64,000 bases of DNA from Arachnia rubra (GCF_019973735.1 NZ_AP024463.1:186001-250000); one strand, 5' to 3'; shown: positions 41,696 to 50,338, counted from the stretch's first letter. Translations and numbers: made by a program. The notes: generated from the letters alone by a model not told the origin.

Positions 41696-42714
41696 CCGTC
41701 ACCCTCGCCCCCGGGCTGAACACCTCACCCATCGGATTCGGGTGCATGGCGCTCAGCCACGTCTACGGCGGCACCACTAACGACCAGGCCCGGCACACCC
41801 TTGAGGACGCCCTCGACGCCGGGATCACCTTCCTCGACACCGCCGACGTCTACGGCGAGCCGAGGCCGGATGCCACCGGCCCCGCCGGCACGAACGAGGA
41901 GATGCTCGCCCCGTTCGTCGCCAGGCACCGCGACCAGTTGCAGATCGCCACGAAATTCGGGATCACCGGGGCTCTTACCGTGGAGAAGAGGTCCGAGCCG
42001 CCTACTAGCGGCCGGCCGGAGTATGTGCGCGCAGCCTGTGACGCATCGCTGCGGCGTCTGGGCATCGAGACCATCGACCTCTACTACATGCACCGCCCCG
42101 ACCCGGACACCCCCATCGAGGAGACCATCGGCGCGCTGAGTGAGCTGATCGACGCGGGAAAGGTGCGCCATCTGGGGCTGAGCGAGGTCACCGCGCCGGA
42201 GCTGCACCGCGCCCACGCCGTCCACCCGATCGCCGCCGTGCAGAGCGAGTGGAGCCTGTGGTCGCGGGATGTCGAACGCAATGTCGTCCCGGCGTGCGCG
42301 GAGCTGGGTGTCGGTTTCGTGCCGTACTCGCCGCTGGGCAGGGGATTCCTGACCGGGACCCTCACCAGGGACCAGATCAGCTCGGATTTCCGCGGCATGA
42401 CTCCCCGGATGGGGGAGTCCTGGGATGCGAACCAGCAGGCCCTCGCGGTGGTCACGGAGGTCGCCGACTCGCTGGGCGCCACGAACGCGCAGGTCGCGCT
42501 GGCGTGGCTGCTGGCCAAGGGGCGGCAGTTCGGCCTCCCGGTGGTGCCGATCCCAGGATCCCGCCGTGCTGAGAGGATGCGCGAAAATCTCGGCGCGCTC
42601 AAGCTCCAGCTGGATGAGGCAGCCATGACGCGGCTCGATGGCGTCGCCTCTCTGGTGGAGGGCAGCCGCAACGTCGTGCCGGATCCCCGCTGGATCAGCG
42701 AGGGCCGGGAGTGA
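41692..42714 (+). CDS. Aldo/keto reductase
   Basis: 340 residues, a full TIM-barrel AKR. Catalytic tetrad can be placed: Asp and Tyr in FLDTADVYGEP, Lys in LQIATKFGI, His in DLYYMHRPDPDTPIEET. NADPH-binding C-terminal region VVPIPGSRRAERMRENLGAL. It reduces carbonyl compounds with NADPH; the family (AKR13-like) acts on sugars or reactive aldehydes. Coupled to its MerR regulator. Confidence 0.93.
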   Translation: MTVTLAPGLNTSPIGFGCMALSHVYGGTTNDQARHTLEDALDAGITFLDTADVYGEPRPDATGPAGTNEEMLAPFVARHRDQLQIATKFGITGALTVEKRSEPPTSGRPEYVRAACDASLRRLGIETIDLYYMHRPDPDTPIEETIGALSELIDAGKVRHLGLSEVTAPELHRAHAVHPIAAVQSEWSLWSRDVERNVVPACAELGVGFVPYSPLGRGFLTGTLTRDQISSDFRGMTPRMGESWDANQQALAVVTEVADSLGATNAQVALAWLLAKGRQFGLPVVPIPGSRRAERMRENLGALKLQLDEAAMTRLDGVASLVEGSRNVVPDPRWISEGRE

Positions 42715-42721
42715 GACGTGT

Positions 42722-42946
42722 TCACCTCGTCTCCCAGGCGGCGAGTTCCTCCTCTGGCAGGTCGTCGAAGAAACTGTCGGGCAGGCGGTACCCGCTGAAT
42801 CCCAGCTCGCGGTCTCCTGAGGTGACAGGAACCAGACGCGCGACGGGCTGCGTTCCCCTGGTGATGCAGATTGATGCGCCATGCTCCACTTCGGCAAGCA
42901 GTGCTGACAGATGCGTCTTGGCTTCCTGCACTTTGACCGTCTTCAT
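42722..42946 (-). CDS. Orphan Phd/YefM-type antitoxin
   Basis: 74 residues: KTVKVQEAKTHLSALLAEVE, HGASICITRGTQPVARLVPV, then an acidic, Trp-ending tail (DLPEEELAAWETR) that would contact a VapC-like toxin. The N-terminal half binds DNA and the tail neutralises toxin. It ends 7 bases from the convergent reductase gene, so no toxin gene follows. It may act in trans or be a leftover. Confidence 0.88.
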   Translation of the reverse strand: MKTVKVQEAKTHLSALLAEVEHGASICITRGTQPVARLVPVTSGDRELGFSGYRLPDSFFDDLPEEELAAWETR

Positions 42947-42993
42947 GCCTCCAGGTTAGGCAGGGTGGTGATCTGGTCGATCAGCCAGGCTGG

Positions 42994-44556
42994 TCAGAAT
43001 GCCGGTCCCAGCGGGGTCAGGTGGCCGGAGGCGATGGTCGCGGTCCCGGTCGCGCCGAGGGCCAGGCCCTGGGCGGATGGGTCGTTGAAGACCAGGAAGG
43101 ACCCCGCCGGGGCGCCGTCGTCGACGAACACCTCCACGCTGGAGCGGTCCAGGTAGACGTGCAGGCGGACTCTGCCGTCGGCGGGACGGTAGGCCACCTC
43201 GCGGCGCAGGGCGAACTGCGCCTCGCCGCCGTCGCGGCCGGGGACGGTCTGCAGTCCGCCGTTCGTGCGGTCCAGGTAGAACACGCCCTTGGCGACATCG
43301 ATTCCCACCCGGACCTCTTGGAGCTTTCCGCCGACCTCACCGCGGGCCAGGCTCAGCCAGGCGTCGCTGGCGTGGGAGACGTCCAGGACGAGGTCGATCT
43401 CGGTGACCCGTTCCGTCCCGAACGAGACTACGTTGTCCGTGGCGCTGGCACCGGTGATCTCCACCGCCTGCCTGCGCAGCCCGACCAGTTCTTTGATGGG
43501 TTCCTGTCGCAGGATCCGCGCCCCGTCCCGGGTGGTCAGCGACAACTCGCGCGGAATGCTCATCTCGTTGTGCCAGTCGCCGGTGGGCATGGAGTAGGGG
43601 TAGCGCCAGTTGCCCAGCCACCCCAGCCAGATGCGGCGGCCGTCCACCTTCTCGAAGGTCTGGGCGGCGTAGAAGTCCTGCCCGGCGTCGGTGAAGCGGA
43701 TCCGGTCGTCCTCGGGGAAGAACGTGGTGCCGTCGAAGTCCCCGATGAAGTACTGGGCGGTGGAGCCGTGGGTCTCCTCGTTGTCGCCGATCGAGAGGGT
43801 CAGCACCCAGCGGGTCTTCCCGTCGGAGGCGTCGGTGAGGGGGAACAGGTCGGGGCACTCCCAGACCGCGGCATGCGACCCAGCGTCCTGGCCGAAGTCG
43901 CTGGCGTGACTCCACTGCCTGAGGTTGGGGGAGCGGAAGATCGAGACGTGGTCATTCACGGAGACGACCATCACCCACGACTTCGTCGGCTCATGCCAGA
44001 AGACCTTGGGGTCGCGGAAGTCCTTGCGGCCGTCATTGGGGATGACGGGGTTGCCGTCGTAGCGCCTCCAGGAGCGGCCGCGGTCCGTGCTGTAAGCGAG
44101 GGACTGCGCCTCCCCGCCGGTGGTCGAGGTGTAGATCGCGACCATCCCACCTCCGGGCACCAGCCCGGAGGTGTTGGCGCCGTCGTCAACGCAGCTGCCG
44201 GACATCGCCAGGCCCAGTGCATCGTGCTGCAGGGCCGTGCCAAGAGGCTTCCAGTGCACCATGTCCGAGCTGACGGCGTGCGCCCAGGTGCCGTCCTGCT
44301 GATGGAATAGGTGGTATTCGCCGTCGAAATAGATCAGGCCGTTGGGGTCGGCGAGATTCCCCTTGGCGGGGCTGTAATGGTAGGCGGGACGGAAGGGATC
44401 CGTGGCATTGCCGGGAGAGTCTGCCGGAAGCTCGCCGAGACCAGGGACCTGCGACCTGAGCTCCGGCGGGGGAGCTGCCTGTGAGACCCGGCTGCTGGCG
44501 GCGAGGACCGCGGCGCCGGTGCTGAGCAGGACTGCGCGACGACTGTGATTTCCCAT
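42994..44556 (-). CDS. Secreted GH32 fructan/sucrose hydrolase (levanase or beta-fructosidase type)
   Basis: 520 residues with a Tat-like signal (NHSRRAVLLSTGAAVLAASS, cleavage near residue 27 after SQA). The GH32 five-blade propeller carries the nucleophile in NLADPNGLIYFDGEYHLFHQ (Asp near 70), the RDP motif in FRDPKVFWHEP, and the acid/base in WECPDLFPL. The C-terminal beta-sandwich includes HVYLDRSSVEVFVDDG, typical for GH32. Exported as a folded protein it would cleave fructose from levan, inulin or sucrose. No fructose importer is adjacent. The lone position suggests its own promoter in 44557-44632. Confidence 0.92.
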   Translation of the reverse strand: MGNHSRRAVLLSTGAAVLAASSRVSQAAPPPELRSQVPGLGELPADSPGNATDPFRPAYHYSPAKGNLADPNGLIYFDGEYHLFHQQDGTWAHAVSSDMVHWKPLGTALQHDALGLAMSGSCVDDGANTSGLVPGGGMVAIYTSTTGGEAQSLAYSTDRGRSWRRYDGNPVIPNDGRKDFRDPKVFWHEPTKSWVMVVSVNDHVSIFRSPNLRQWSHASDFGQDAGSHAAVWECPDLFPLTDASDGKTRWVLTLSIGDNEETHGSTAQYFIGDFDGTTFFPEDDRIRFTDAGQDFYAAQTFEKVDGRRIWLGWLGNWRYPYSMPTGDWHNEMSIPRELSLTTRDGARILRQEPIKELVGLRRQAVEITGASATDNVVSFGTERVTEIDLVLDVSHASDAWLSLARGEVGGKLQEVRVGIDVAKGVFYLDRTNGGLQTVPGRDGGEAQFALRREVAYRPADGRVRLHVYLDRSSVEVFVDDGAPAGSFLVFNDPSAQGLALGATGTATIASGHLTPLGPAF

Positions 44557-44632
44557 GGCTCTATCCCTATCGCATCACAGGCTCAGCGACGCCGCGCACC
44601 ACTTGGGCGGGCGGCGCACCGGGGGGATGGCG

Positions 44633-45484
44633 TCAGGCGAGGTTGCGCAGCACAGACATCACCGACGCGCCGTAGCCGCCGCCGAACAGGATGGCATGCA
44701 CCAGCAGCGGCGTCAGCTGATACCAGGGGATTCGCTCCTGCCAGCCGCCGGCCAGCGGGTAGGCGTCGTCGTAGCTGGTGAACGCCTCTCGTCCGAAACC
44801 GCCGAACAGCGCCATCATTGCCAGGTCGAACTCGCGATGCGCGTAGTGCGCGGCCGGGTCGATGAGCCAGTTCGCGCCGTCCTGGCTGACCAGGCGGTTC
44901 CCGGCCCACAGGTCGCCGTGCACCAGCGACGGCGGCTCGTCCGGTCCGCACAGCTCGCTGGCCCTCGGGGCTAGGGAGTCGACCAGCCGCAGCGCCTCCG
45001 CCGGCAGTTGACTCTCGTCGACGGCCCGCCTGGCCAGGGGTCGGATGCGTCGTTCCAGATAGAACTCCGGCCACGACGACGTGGGCGTCAGATCCACCTC
45101 GACGGACCCCAGATAGCCCGACTCGTCGCCGTCGAGCCCACCGAAGTGCGGCTGAGGCTGATGGTGCAGCGCGGCCAGGCCCGCGCCCAGCGCCGCCTCG
45201 GTGCCGGAGCTGCGGCGGCCCTCGTCGATCCACTCCAGCACCAGCCCGCTGGGTGATGAGGCCAATACTTCAGGGACCCGCAACCCGGTCGGTGCGGCCT
45301 CCCGTAACGCCCGTAGTCCTCGCGCCTCCCGCTCGAACAGCAGGTGCGTGGGGGAGGGGTGTGTCTTCAGGAACACCGGGCCGTCACTGGTGTCGAGACG
45401 ATAGGCGCGTGCGATGTCGCCGCCGTGCACCGGCGTGACCTGGGTGACGTCGAGTCCGGCGGTCAGCTCCTCGGGAAGGGACAT
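44633..45484 (-). CDS. Fructosamine kinase family protein
   Basis: 283 residues. Kinase motifs: FLKTHPSP (ATP Lys), PSLVHGDLWAGNRLVSQD (catalytic loop, Asp in HGDLWAGN) and WLIDPAAHYAHREFDLAMMA (metal-binding Asp). These enzymes phosphorylate fructosamines or ribulosamines on glycated proteins so that they break down. Full length for the bacterial group. It is 76 bases upstream of the GH32 gene on the same strand, which may be chance. Confidence 0.92.
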   Translation of the reverse strand: MSLPEELTAGLDVTQVTPVHGGDIARAYRLDTSDGPVFLKTHPSPTHLLFEREARGLRALREAAPTGLRVPEVLASSPSGLVLEWIDEGRRSSGTEAALGAGLAALHHQPQPHFGGLDGDESGYLGSVEVDLTPTSSWPEFYLERRIRPLARRAVDESQLPAEALRLVDSLAPRASELCGPDEPPSLVHGDLWAGNRLVSQDGANWLIDPAAHYAHREFDLAMMALFGGFGREAFTSYDDAYPLAGGWQERIPWYQLTPLLVHAILFGGGYGASVMSVLRNLA

Positions 45485-45591
45485 GCCTCCAACCTACAAG
45501 TCGGATGAATGTCGGCCCGGCAGGCGGATTGCCCAGGCAGGTGAGGGGCCACAGCGATCTCATTATTCTGAGATCCTCTGGGGAGGTTGAT

Positions 45592-45819
45592 GTGGAGCAA
45601 TTGCTGATTCGAGGACTCCCGGCTGGTACCAAAGCGAGACTCGACGTCCTGGCTCGGCGGAACGGGCGTTCTCGCGAGGCCGAGGTCCGGGTGATTCTCG
45701 ACCAGGCACTGCGCCTGGAACCGGTTTCACAGGCCGACCTGCTGGCCATGCCGGAATCGGAAGGTATCGAATTCGAACCCGGGCGGCTGGGGGCGCTGGG
45801 CCGGGACGTCGAGCTGTGA
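45592..45819 (+). CDS. FitA-like ribbon-helix-helix antitoxin
   Basis: 75 residues from GTG 45592, with GGGAGG as ribosome-binding site. RHH: VEQLLIRGLPAGTKARLDVL and ARRNGRSREAEVRVILDQAL, followed by a toxin-binding tail (EGIEFEPGRLGALGRDVEL). FitA-type antitoxins neutralise a PIN toxin and repress the operon. Its stop overlaps the toxin start (GTGA), but the toxin is truncated. Confidence 0.87.
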   Translation: MEQLLIRGLPAGTKARLDVLARRNGRSREAEVRVILDQALRLEPVSQADLLAMPESEGIEFEPGRLGALGRDVEL

Positions 45820-45947
45820 GATACATTCTGGACACCAACGTGGTTTCGGCTTTGAGGCTGCCGCTCTTCGTCCGTGAATTACTCTCACCAAACAAAGCAG
45901 TAGCATTGTCAAGTGCGGAACGCGGCGTCTCCACCTTCTGCCGCTGA
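45816..45947 (+). pseudogene. FitB-like PIN toxin, truncated
   Basis: Starts VRYILDTNVVSALRLP, the first strand of a FitB/VapC PIN domain with the catalytic Asp (LDTN). After about 17 codons it runs through CGTGAATTACTCTC, which resembles a MITE end, into foreign sequence and stops at 45945-45947. The remaining catalytic residues are missing. Confidence 0.87.
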
Positions 45948-46075
45948 TTATCAATTTCCTTCGCCAACACCTGACTTCTGCCATGAGTGTCGAGGCGGAT
46001 TTGTTGTTCTTGCCGAACTGGGACGCGACCAGCTCCATCTCACTGCTTAGCACCCGCATCTCATGATTACCATCG
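45870..46075 (-). pseudogene. Remnant of a small coiled-coil protein
   Basis: On the minus strand MRVLSSEMELVASQFGKNNK in one frame and VLAKEIDNQRQKVETPRSAL in another make up about 60 residues of helical protein joined by an indel. It could derive from an ESX/WXG100-like gene, but that is a guess. Confidence 0.3.
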
Positions 46076-46163
46076 GTAATTGCGCGCTTAAACCCCCGCT
46101 CGTCCTCCTAGCCAAAGGCGACTCAGCCATGTTATTTATCCTTGTCGGTGATATCATCCGGGC

Positions 46164-46649
46164 ATGAAGCGAGCGCGTTCCCGGTTACGTTCAGAACCTG
46201 ATGACATGGATGTGCGAGATTTCGCTAGGTTACTGGCTCGGTTGCCTGAGAACCTGCCGATCTCGGATGCCTATCATGGATATGACGGCAGTTATCCCCC
46301 ACCCGGGCCCTGGTATACTTCCCGGCGGCAACGCATGGTGAGCTGGTTTCGGGGGCAAGCGACAACTGGAGAGGGCGCGTACAGCCGGATGATTCCCAAT
46401 CTGTCTGCCAAACGGGCCTACAATCGGTTGCTTAACGCGGGTTCGCTGTTGTGGATCAATGAAGCCCTAGGAAATGATCCGGACCGTATTCAGCAGGCAG
46501 CAGACGCGGCCAGTCAGGAAAAGGAGTACCGGAAACGATGCCGAATTGTCCGCGAGTATCTACCGTGGAGTGACGTGATATCGCTGGCAAATAGACGCAA
46601 ACCTAGAAATTTATTAACTGGCCTTCTTCGAGGTTATTCACGACTATAG
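46164..46649 (+). CDS. Hypothetical protein, 3' end replaced by a MITE
   Basis: 161 residues, basic. PPPGPWYTSRRQRMVSWFRG, RMIPNLSAKRAYNRLLNAGS, LLWINEALGNDPDRI and a final YLPWSDVISLANRRKP resemble a family of small actinobacterial proteins with a YNRL...LLW core found near mobile DNA; function unknown. The last nine codons (LLRGYSRL) come from the MITE at 46630, so the native C-terminus may have been slightly longer. Confidence 0.65.
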   Translation: MKRARSRLRSEPDDMDVRDFARLLARLPENLPISDAYHGYDGSYPPPGPWYTSRRQRMVSWFRGQATTGEGAYSRMIPNLSAKRAYNRLLNAGSLLWINEALGNDPDRIQQAADAASQEKEYRKRCRIVREYLPWSDVISLANRRKPRNLLTGLLRGYSRL

Positions 46650-46705
46650 GTAAGCCCTCGCTGACAAGGGTTTTGGTGAACCGAAAGCTCCTCGTGAATG
46701 TCCCT
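46630..46705. repeat. MITE copy at the 3' end of a small gene
   Basis: Starts GAGGTTATTCACGACT, contains CTCGCTGACAAGGGTTTTGG, ends CTCGTGAATGTCC. It supplies the stop codon of the gene at 46164. Confidence 0.7.
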
Positions 46706-46706
46706 T

Positions 46707-46852
46707 TGGTTCGGCGGTTTTTCTTCCTCCGGATGCGACATCTCGCTTTGTTCACCTTAATCACGATACGCCCAGTAGCGCTTCGCTCGGTTGCCTTGGC
46801 GCATCATCCGCCCTGGGGCCGCCTCCCACTCGAACTCCCACCATACGACACT
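46707..46852. repeat. Second, 5'-truncated copy of the 163-bp element
   Basis: Shares with 13950-14089 the stretches CTCGCTTTGTTCACC, ACGCCCAGTAGCGCTTC, GGCCGCCTCCCACT and the right terminal repeat AACTCCCACCATACGACACT. The left terminal repeat is missing, replaced by the MITE just upstream. The rest to 46973 shows no gene. Confidence 0.8.
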
Positions 46853-46973
46853 AGGTGTCGTCCCGGCTGGCTTGGCTGGGGTCGTGTCGCTGTTGCCGCG
46901 GCTTCAGGCATGATCAGCCCGTTGCCGGGATAGCCTGGCGGTGTAGGTAGCCGGGCGTTCACGGGAGGACGAG

Positions 46974-47495
46974 ATGACTATCGAGGCGGTCCTTGGGGAT
47001 ATCACCGTGCAGGAGGTCGATGCCGTCGTCAATGCGGCGAATTCATCCCTGCTGGGTGGGGGTGGGGTGGATGGCGCTATTCACCGTGCCGCGGGTCCGG
47101 GACTGCTGGCAGCCTGCCGGGAGCTGCGGGGCACGACCCTGCCTGGTGGCCTGCCGGTGGGGCAGGCGGTCGCCACCCCCGGTTTCAACCTGCCTGCGGC
47201 CTGGGTCATCCACACGGTGGGTCCCAACCGGAACGCGGGCCAGACTGACCCGGCCCTGCTGCGGTCTGCCTTCGACTCCAGTCTCGGTCTCGCCCGGGAG
47301 CTGGGCTGTTCCAGTGTGGCGCTGCCCGCGATCTCCGCCGGGGTCTACGGCTGGGACTCCCGCGAGGTTGCCCGCATTGCGGTGGCATCAGCCCGCGAGC
47401 ACGCCGGCACCGGCGAGGACGACGACTGGCTCATCCGCTTCGTCCTGTTCTCCCAGAACCTGCTCCAGGACTTCAAGCACGCGCTCACGCAGTGA
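46974..47495 (+). CDS. Macro domain protein (ADP-ribose/O-acetyl-ADP-ribose hydrolase type)
   Basis: 173 residues, a single macro domain. ADP-ribose binding loops: [20 protein letters not shown] (near 20-40), [16 protein letters not shown], and the second loop [29 protein letters not shown] is also typical. The MacroD-like GGGVDGAIH pattern points to deacetylation of O-acetyl-ADP-ribose or removal of mono-ADP-ribose from proteins. GAGG-type ribosome-binding site (GGGAGGACGAG) precedes the ATG. Monocistronic. Confidence 0.93.
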   Translation: MTIEAVLGDITVQEVDAVVNAANSSLLGGGGVDGAIHRAAGPGLLAACRELRGTTLPGGLPVGQAVATPGFNLPAAWVIHTVGPNRNAGQTDPALLRSAFDSSLGLARELGCSSVALPAISAGVYGWDSREVARIAVASAREHAGTGEDDDWLIRFVLFSQNLLQDFKHALTQ

Positions 47496-47552
47496 GAAGC
47501 CAACCCGGCTATGATGCCGTGGCATCACAATTTCTGATGTCATGCTGTCAAC

Positions 47553-47792
47553 ATGAGAACGACGGTGACACTTGACCCGGATGTGGAGTCCTTGATCCGC
47601 CAGACTATGAAGGCAAAAGGTGTGTCTTTCAAACAGGCGCTGAACGACGCCGTGCGGGCTGGTTCCCACGCTCAACCGAGGAAATACACGGTGTCCCGGG
47701 TCATGGGACGGCCGCAGATCTCCCTGGACCATGCCCTGCAGCTGGCGGGTGAGCTTGAAGACCAGGAGCTGGCCCGGCGGGCTGGATTGTGA
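47553..47792 (+). CDS. VapB-type antitoxin
   Basis: 79 residues: MRTTVTLDPDVESLIRQTMK, GVSFKQALNDAVRAG, an RHH/VapB pattern with a C-terminal tail ISLDHALQLAGELEDQELAR for toxin binding. The stop overlaps the toxin start (GTGA). The toxin is cut short. A decayed second copy of this gene lies at 49311-49490. Confidence 0.88.
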   Translation: MRTTVTLDPDVESLIRQTMKAKGVSFKQALNDAVRAGSHAQPRKYTVSRVMGRPQISLDHALQLAGELEDQELARRAGL

Positions 47793-47917
47793 AGATCGTC
47801 GACGCAAACGTCCTGCTCTATGCGGTCAATCAGGATTCACGTCACCACGAGGCATCCCAGAACTGGCTGGATGGTGCGCTGTCCGGCGGCGATAGAACGG
47901 CCCGCCGGAGGCGCTAG
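47789..47917 (+). pseudogene. VapC-type PIN toxin, truncated
   Basis: VKIVDANVLLYAVNQDSRHH, then EASQNWLDGALSGG: the first third of a VapC (first Asp in VDANVLLYA), then RTARRRR and a stop at 47917. The remaining acidic residues of the RNase site are gone, so no activity is expected. Confidence 0.88.
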
Positions 47918-47963
47918 GTGTTGTGGGTCTCGTCGAAGGAGCGCTGGGTTACCGACTTGGCCG

Positions 47964-48599
47964 TCAACGCCGGCCGGTGGGCGTGGTGATCAGCAGGCGC
48001 TTCCCGGTGGTGGCCGGGTCGGTCGCGACCTCCAGCAGTCCCGTGGCGGCGTTGTCCATCGGCAGCGTCGGCATGCCGGGCACCCGGCTCACCTCGTCTA
48101 GTGCTTTCACCGTCTGCGACGGCAGCGCCGGGGCGTCCTTGAGGTTGACGGGGTAGACGATGGTCCAGTTGAGTCCCGACTCCATCAGCAGCGCATCGGC
48201 CGCGGCTTTGTCGGCGAGGAAGCCGCGCAGCGCGGTGTTGTAGATGAGACGTGCGAAGCCAGAGGCCTTCGCCCGGGTCTCGCCCGCGCCGAACACCGAC
48301 ACCAGCACGACGCGCTTCACCTGCGCCCGGCGGGCGGCCTCGATGATGCCGGGCTGCAGCCTCTGCATGAAGGAGGTATCGCGGATGGAGCCCGTGATGG
48401 AGACCACCAGCACGTCCGCGCCCTGCGCTGCCGAGGCCAGCGTCTCGACGTCTTCGGCGCTGCCGACGACGACCTCAGTGCCCGCCGGGGCAGCTTCGGG
48501 ACGCCGCACGTACGCGACGACCTCGTGGCCGGCGGCGACTGCCTGCCGTGCGAAGCGTGAGCCGACATTGCCGGCGGCACCCAGAACGACGATCTTCAT
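47964..48599 (-). CDS. NAD(P)-binding protein, NmrA/SDR-like
   Basis: 211 residues. Dinucleotide-binding start KIVVLGAAGNVGSRFARQA, then GADVLVVSITGS, VKRVVLVSVFGAGETRA and NWTIVYPVNLKDAP. This matches NAD(P)H-binding (PF13460) proteins that act as reductases or redox sensors, without the YxxxK pair of classical SDRs. It lies 52 bases downstream of the TetR gene on the same strand, probably regulated by it. Confidence 0.88.
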   Translation of the reverse strand: MKIVVLGAAGNVGSRFARQAVAAGHEVVAYVRRPEAAPAGTEVVVGSAEDVETLASAAQGADVLVVSITGSIRDTSFMQRLQPGIIEAARRAQVKRVVLVSVFGAGETRAKASGFARLIYNTALRGFLADKAAADALLMESGLNWTIVYPVNLKDAPALPSQTVKALDEVSRVPGMPTLPMDNAATGLLEVATDPATTGKRLLITTPTGRR

Positions 48600-48651
48600 G
48601 ATGATTCCTATCTAATCGAGAAAGGTAAGGGAGGGCCTGCTGCTGTGTGGT

Positions 48652-49197
48652 TCAGGCCAGGTCCTGTCCGAGCAGGGCAACCAGGGCGGTGATGCACAGG
48701 TCGACCGCGTCGTCTCGGGGGGCTCCCTCGACGACGCGGCGGCCGGTGAACTCCACGAGCGCCAGCCAGCCGCCGGCTGCCAGTCGGTGACGGGGGGTGT
48801 CGTCGAGCTCCAGGACCTGCAGGATGCGCGTCGCCTGGAGCTCGTGGTTGGCCTCGACCAACTCCCGGGCGACGGGGTTGGCGGAAGCGGTGTACAGCTC
48901 TCGCACTCCGCCGCTGCTGGCGCTGAAGAAGTCGAGGTAGGCGTTGAGCGAGCGGTGAAGATTGTCGCGAGCGCTCAGCTTCGGATCCGGTTCGGTTGCG
49001 GCCAGGAGGCGTTCTGACTCGTGCCGCAGCACGGCGTCGAGGAGTGCCTGCTTGCCTGGGAAGTACCGGTAGATGAGGGCCCGGGTCACCCCTGCATCCT
49101 TCGCGATGGAGCTCATGGAGACCCCTGCTGCTCCATCGCGGCTCAGGTGGGTCGCAGCAACGCGCACGATCTGCTCTTGGCGATCTGCGGGCTCCAT
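48652..49197 (-). CDS. TetR/AcrR family regulator
   Basis: 181 residues from ATG 49197. HTH: RQEQIVRVAATHLSRDGAAG, VSMSSIAKDAGVTRALIYRY, FPGKQALLDAVL. The C-terminal domain (HRSLNAYLDFFSASSGGVRE) is helical. It is followed by the NAD(P)-binding protein gene and preceded by a strong inverted repeat, so it likely represses its own operon. The upstream extension of the frame overlaps the operator and is not used. Confidence 0.9.
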   Translation of the reverse strand: MEPADRQEQIVRVAATHLSRDGAAGVSMSSIAKDAGVTRALIYRYFPGKQALLDAVLRHESERLLAATEPDPKLSARDNLHRSLNAYLDFFSASSGGVRELYTASANPVARELVEANHELQATRILQVLELDDTPRHRLAAGGWLALVEFTGRRVVEGAPRDDAVDLCITALVALLGQDLA

Positions 49198-49210
49198 ACG
49201 ACTGCCACGA

Positions 49211-49260
49211 CTGTTTGACACATGTATAACAATAGCGCCTGTTTTACATCTGTCAAACAG
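49211..49260. promoter_or_regulatory. Inverted-repeat operator of the TetR gene
   Basis: CTGTTTGACA (49211-49220) and TGTCAAACAG (49251-49260) are perfect inverted arms 30 bases apart, just upstream of the TetR start at 49197. Extended half-sites TGTTTGACACATGTA and TACATCTGTCAAACA suggest two facing operators bracketing the promoter. Confidence 0.7.
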
Positions 49261-49310
49261 GGATTCATGGTGTCCCAGCCAACTGTCCAGCCAAAAGGAC
49301 GGTGATGCTC

Positions 49311-49490
49311 GGCCCATAGAGTCCTTGAGTCGCCAGGCCATGACGGCGGAGGGTGTCTTTCAAGCGGCCGCTGAATGAGGGCTGCCAGGGCTGGCTTTCC
49401 CGTGCTCAAACGAGGAGCTGCCCGGCATTCCGGGCCAGCCGTTCAGCGCTCCGGTCATGGAGTCGCGGATTTCCCTGGGTTGTGTTGCGG
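49311..49490 (+). pseudogene. Decayed second copy of the vapB gene
   Basis: GAGTCCTTGAGTCGCCAG, GGTGTCTTTCAAGCGG and CGTGCTCAAACGAGGAG match, in order, segments of the vapB gene at 47580-47690, and GGTCATGGAGTCGCGG with ATTTCCCTGG matches its 3' part. Frameshifts and base changes destroy the frame. No toxin sequence follows. Confidence 0.75.
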
Positions 49491-49523
49491 TTGGTGGGTG
49501 GGCTCGAGGAGCGGAGTCGTGAG

Positions 49524-49557
49524 CCGGTGGGCCGCATCTGAGGATGCGGCCCACCGG
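49524..49557. terminator. Strong hairpin
   Basis: CCGGTGGGCCGCATC / GATGCGGCCCACCGG, a perfect 15-bp stem with a TGAG loop. The rest of 49558-49705 shows no gene. Confidence 0.8.
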
Positions 49558-49705
49558 AATTGAGAGAACCCACGGGAAGTGGTGAGGCGAATGGCGGCCA
49601 GGTGCTGTCATGGCAAGGCCTCGGTGGCGCACTTGCTATTCACGACGCCCACGGGCAGGGACGGCACCTGGGCGCGTGCTAGGCGCCGTCCCCTGGCGCG
49701 ATCTC

Positions 49706-50059
49706 TCAGTCCTCGTCGGAGGGGCGCTGGGTGCTGCCGGGCTGGCCGTCGTCGCGAACCCAGCTGACGGTCAGCTCGTCCTTGGAGCCGAAACGCACCA
49801 GGTGCCTGCCGATGACGTCCTCTAGGCGCTCCAGGTGATCGTCGTTGGAGTGCAGCGTCAGGATCAGGAAACCGGGCTCGCTGGTGAGCTCAGCCGCGCC
49901 GGTGGTCTGGCCATCGCGGTTGAAGGTCAGGGAACCTGAGCCGGAGGCGTCGTCCCAGGTCGTGGTGATCTTGCGGCTCATGTGGCTGGCCAGCTGCTTG
50001 CCGTAGCGGGCTGGACGGTCGGTGGCGACGCGGGCGGTCGAGGTACGGGAGAATTCCAT
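49706..50059 (-). CDS. DUF2218 family protein
   Basis: 117 residues: STARVATDRPARYGKQLASH, MSRKITTTWDDASGSGSLTF, ALTSEPGFLILTLHSNDD-like middle, and DVIGRHLVRFGSKDELTVSW. This is the whole DUF2218 fold, a small alpha/beta protein often next to siderophore or iron-uptake genes in actinobacteria; no such genes are seen here. Function unknown. Confidence 0.85.
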   Translation of the reverse strand: MEFSRTSTARVATDRPARYGKQLASHMSRKITTTWDDASGSGSLTFNRDGQTTGAAELTSEPGFLILTLHSNDDHLERLEDVIGRHLVRFGSKDELTVSWVRDDGQPGSTQRPSDED

Positions 50060-50338
50060 GCACCCATCCTTCCCGATGACCCTCGCGTTCCCAACTGGTT
50101 CTTAAAGTGCCGCCAGCGGACCTTGATCGATTCCCGCCCCCTCGGCGGTCTGCTCCAGCCTGTCGAGGGCTTTCAGGACCCGGTCGTGGTTCTTCGCTGA
50201 CTTCACCCAGGACGGCAACCGCGACGACCACGAGGAGTTCCCGTTCGAGGGCGGGATTCTGATTTGGATTTCTCCCTCAGGAGGTCACGGGCACGGTAGA
50301 GTGATGGCAGCCGGGTACTCGACGGGGAGTGATGACAG
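50060..50338. other. Intergenic, with a short decayed minus-strand frame
   Basis: Between about 50100 and 50225 the minus strand reads SWVKSAKNHDRVLKALDRLE, then QTAEGAGIDQGPLAAL and a stop, the end of some lost gene. The rest should contain the promoter of the ESX-like locus. Confidence 0.4.
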
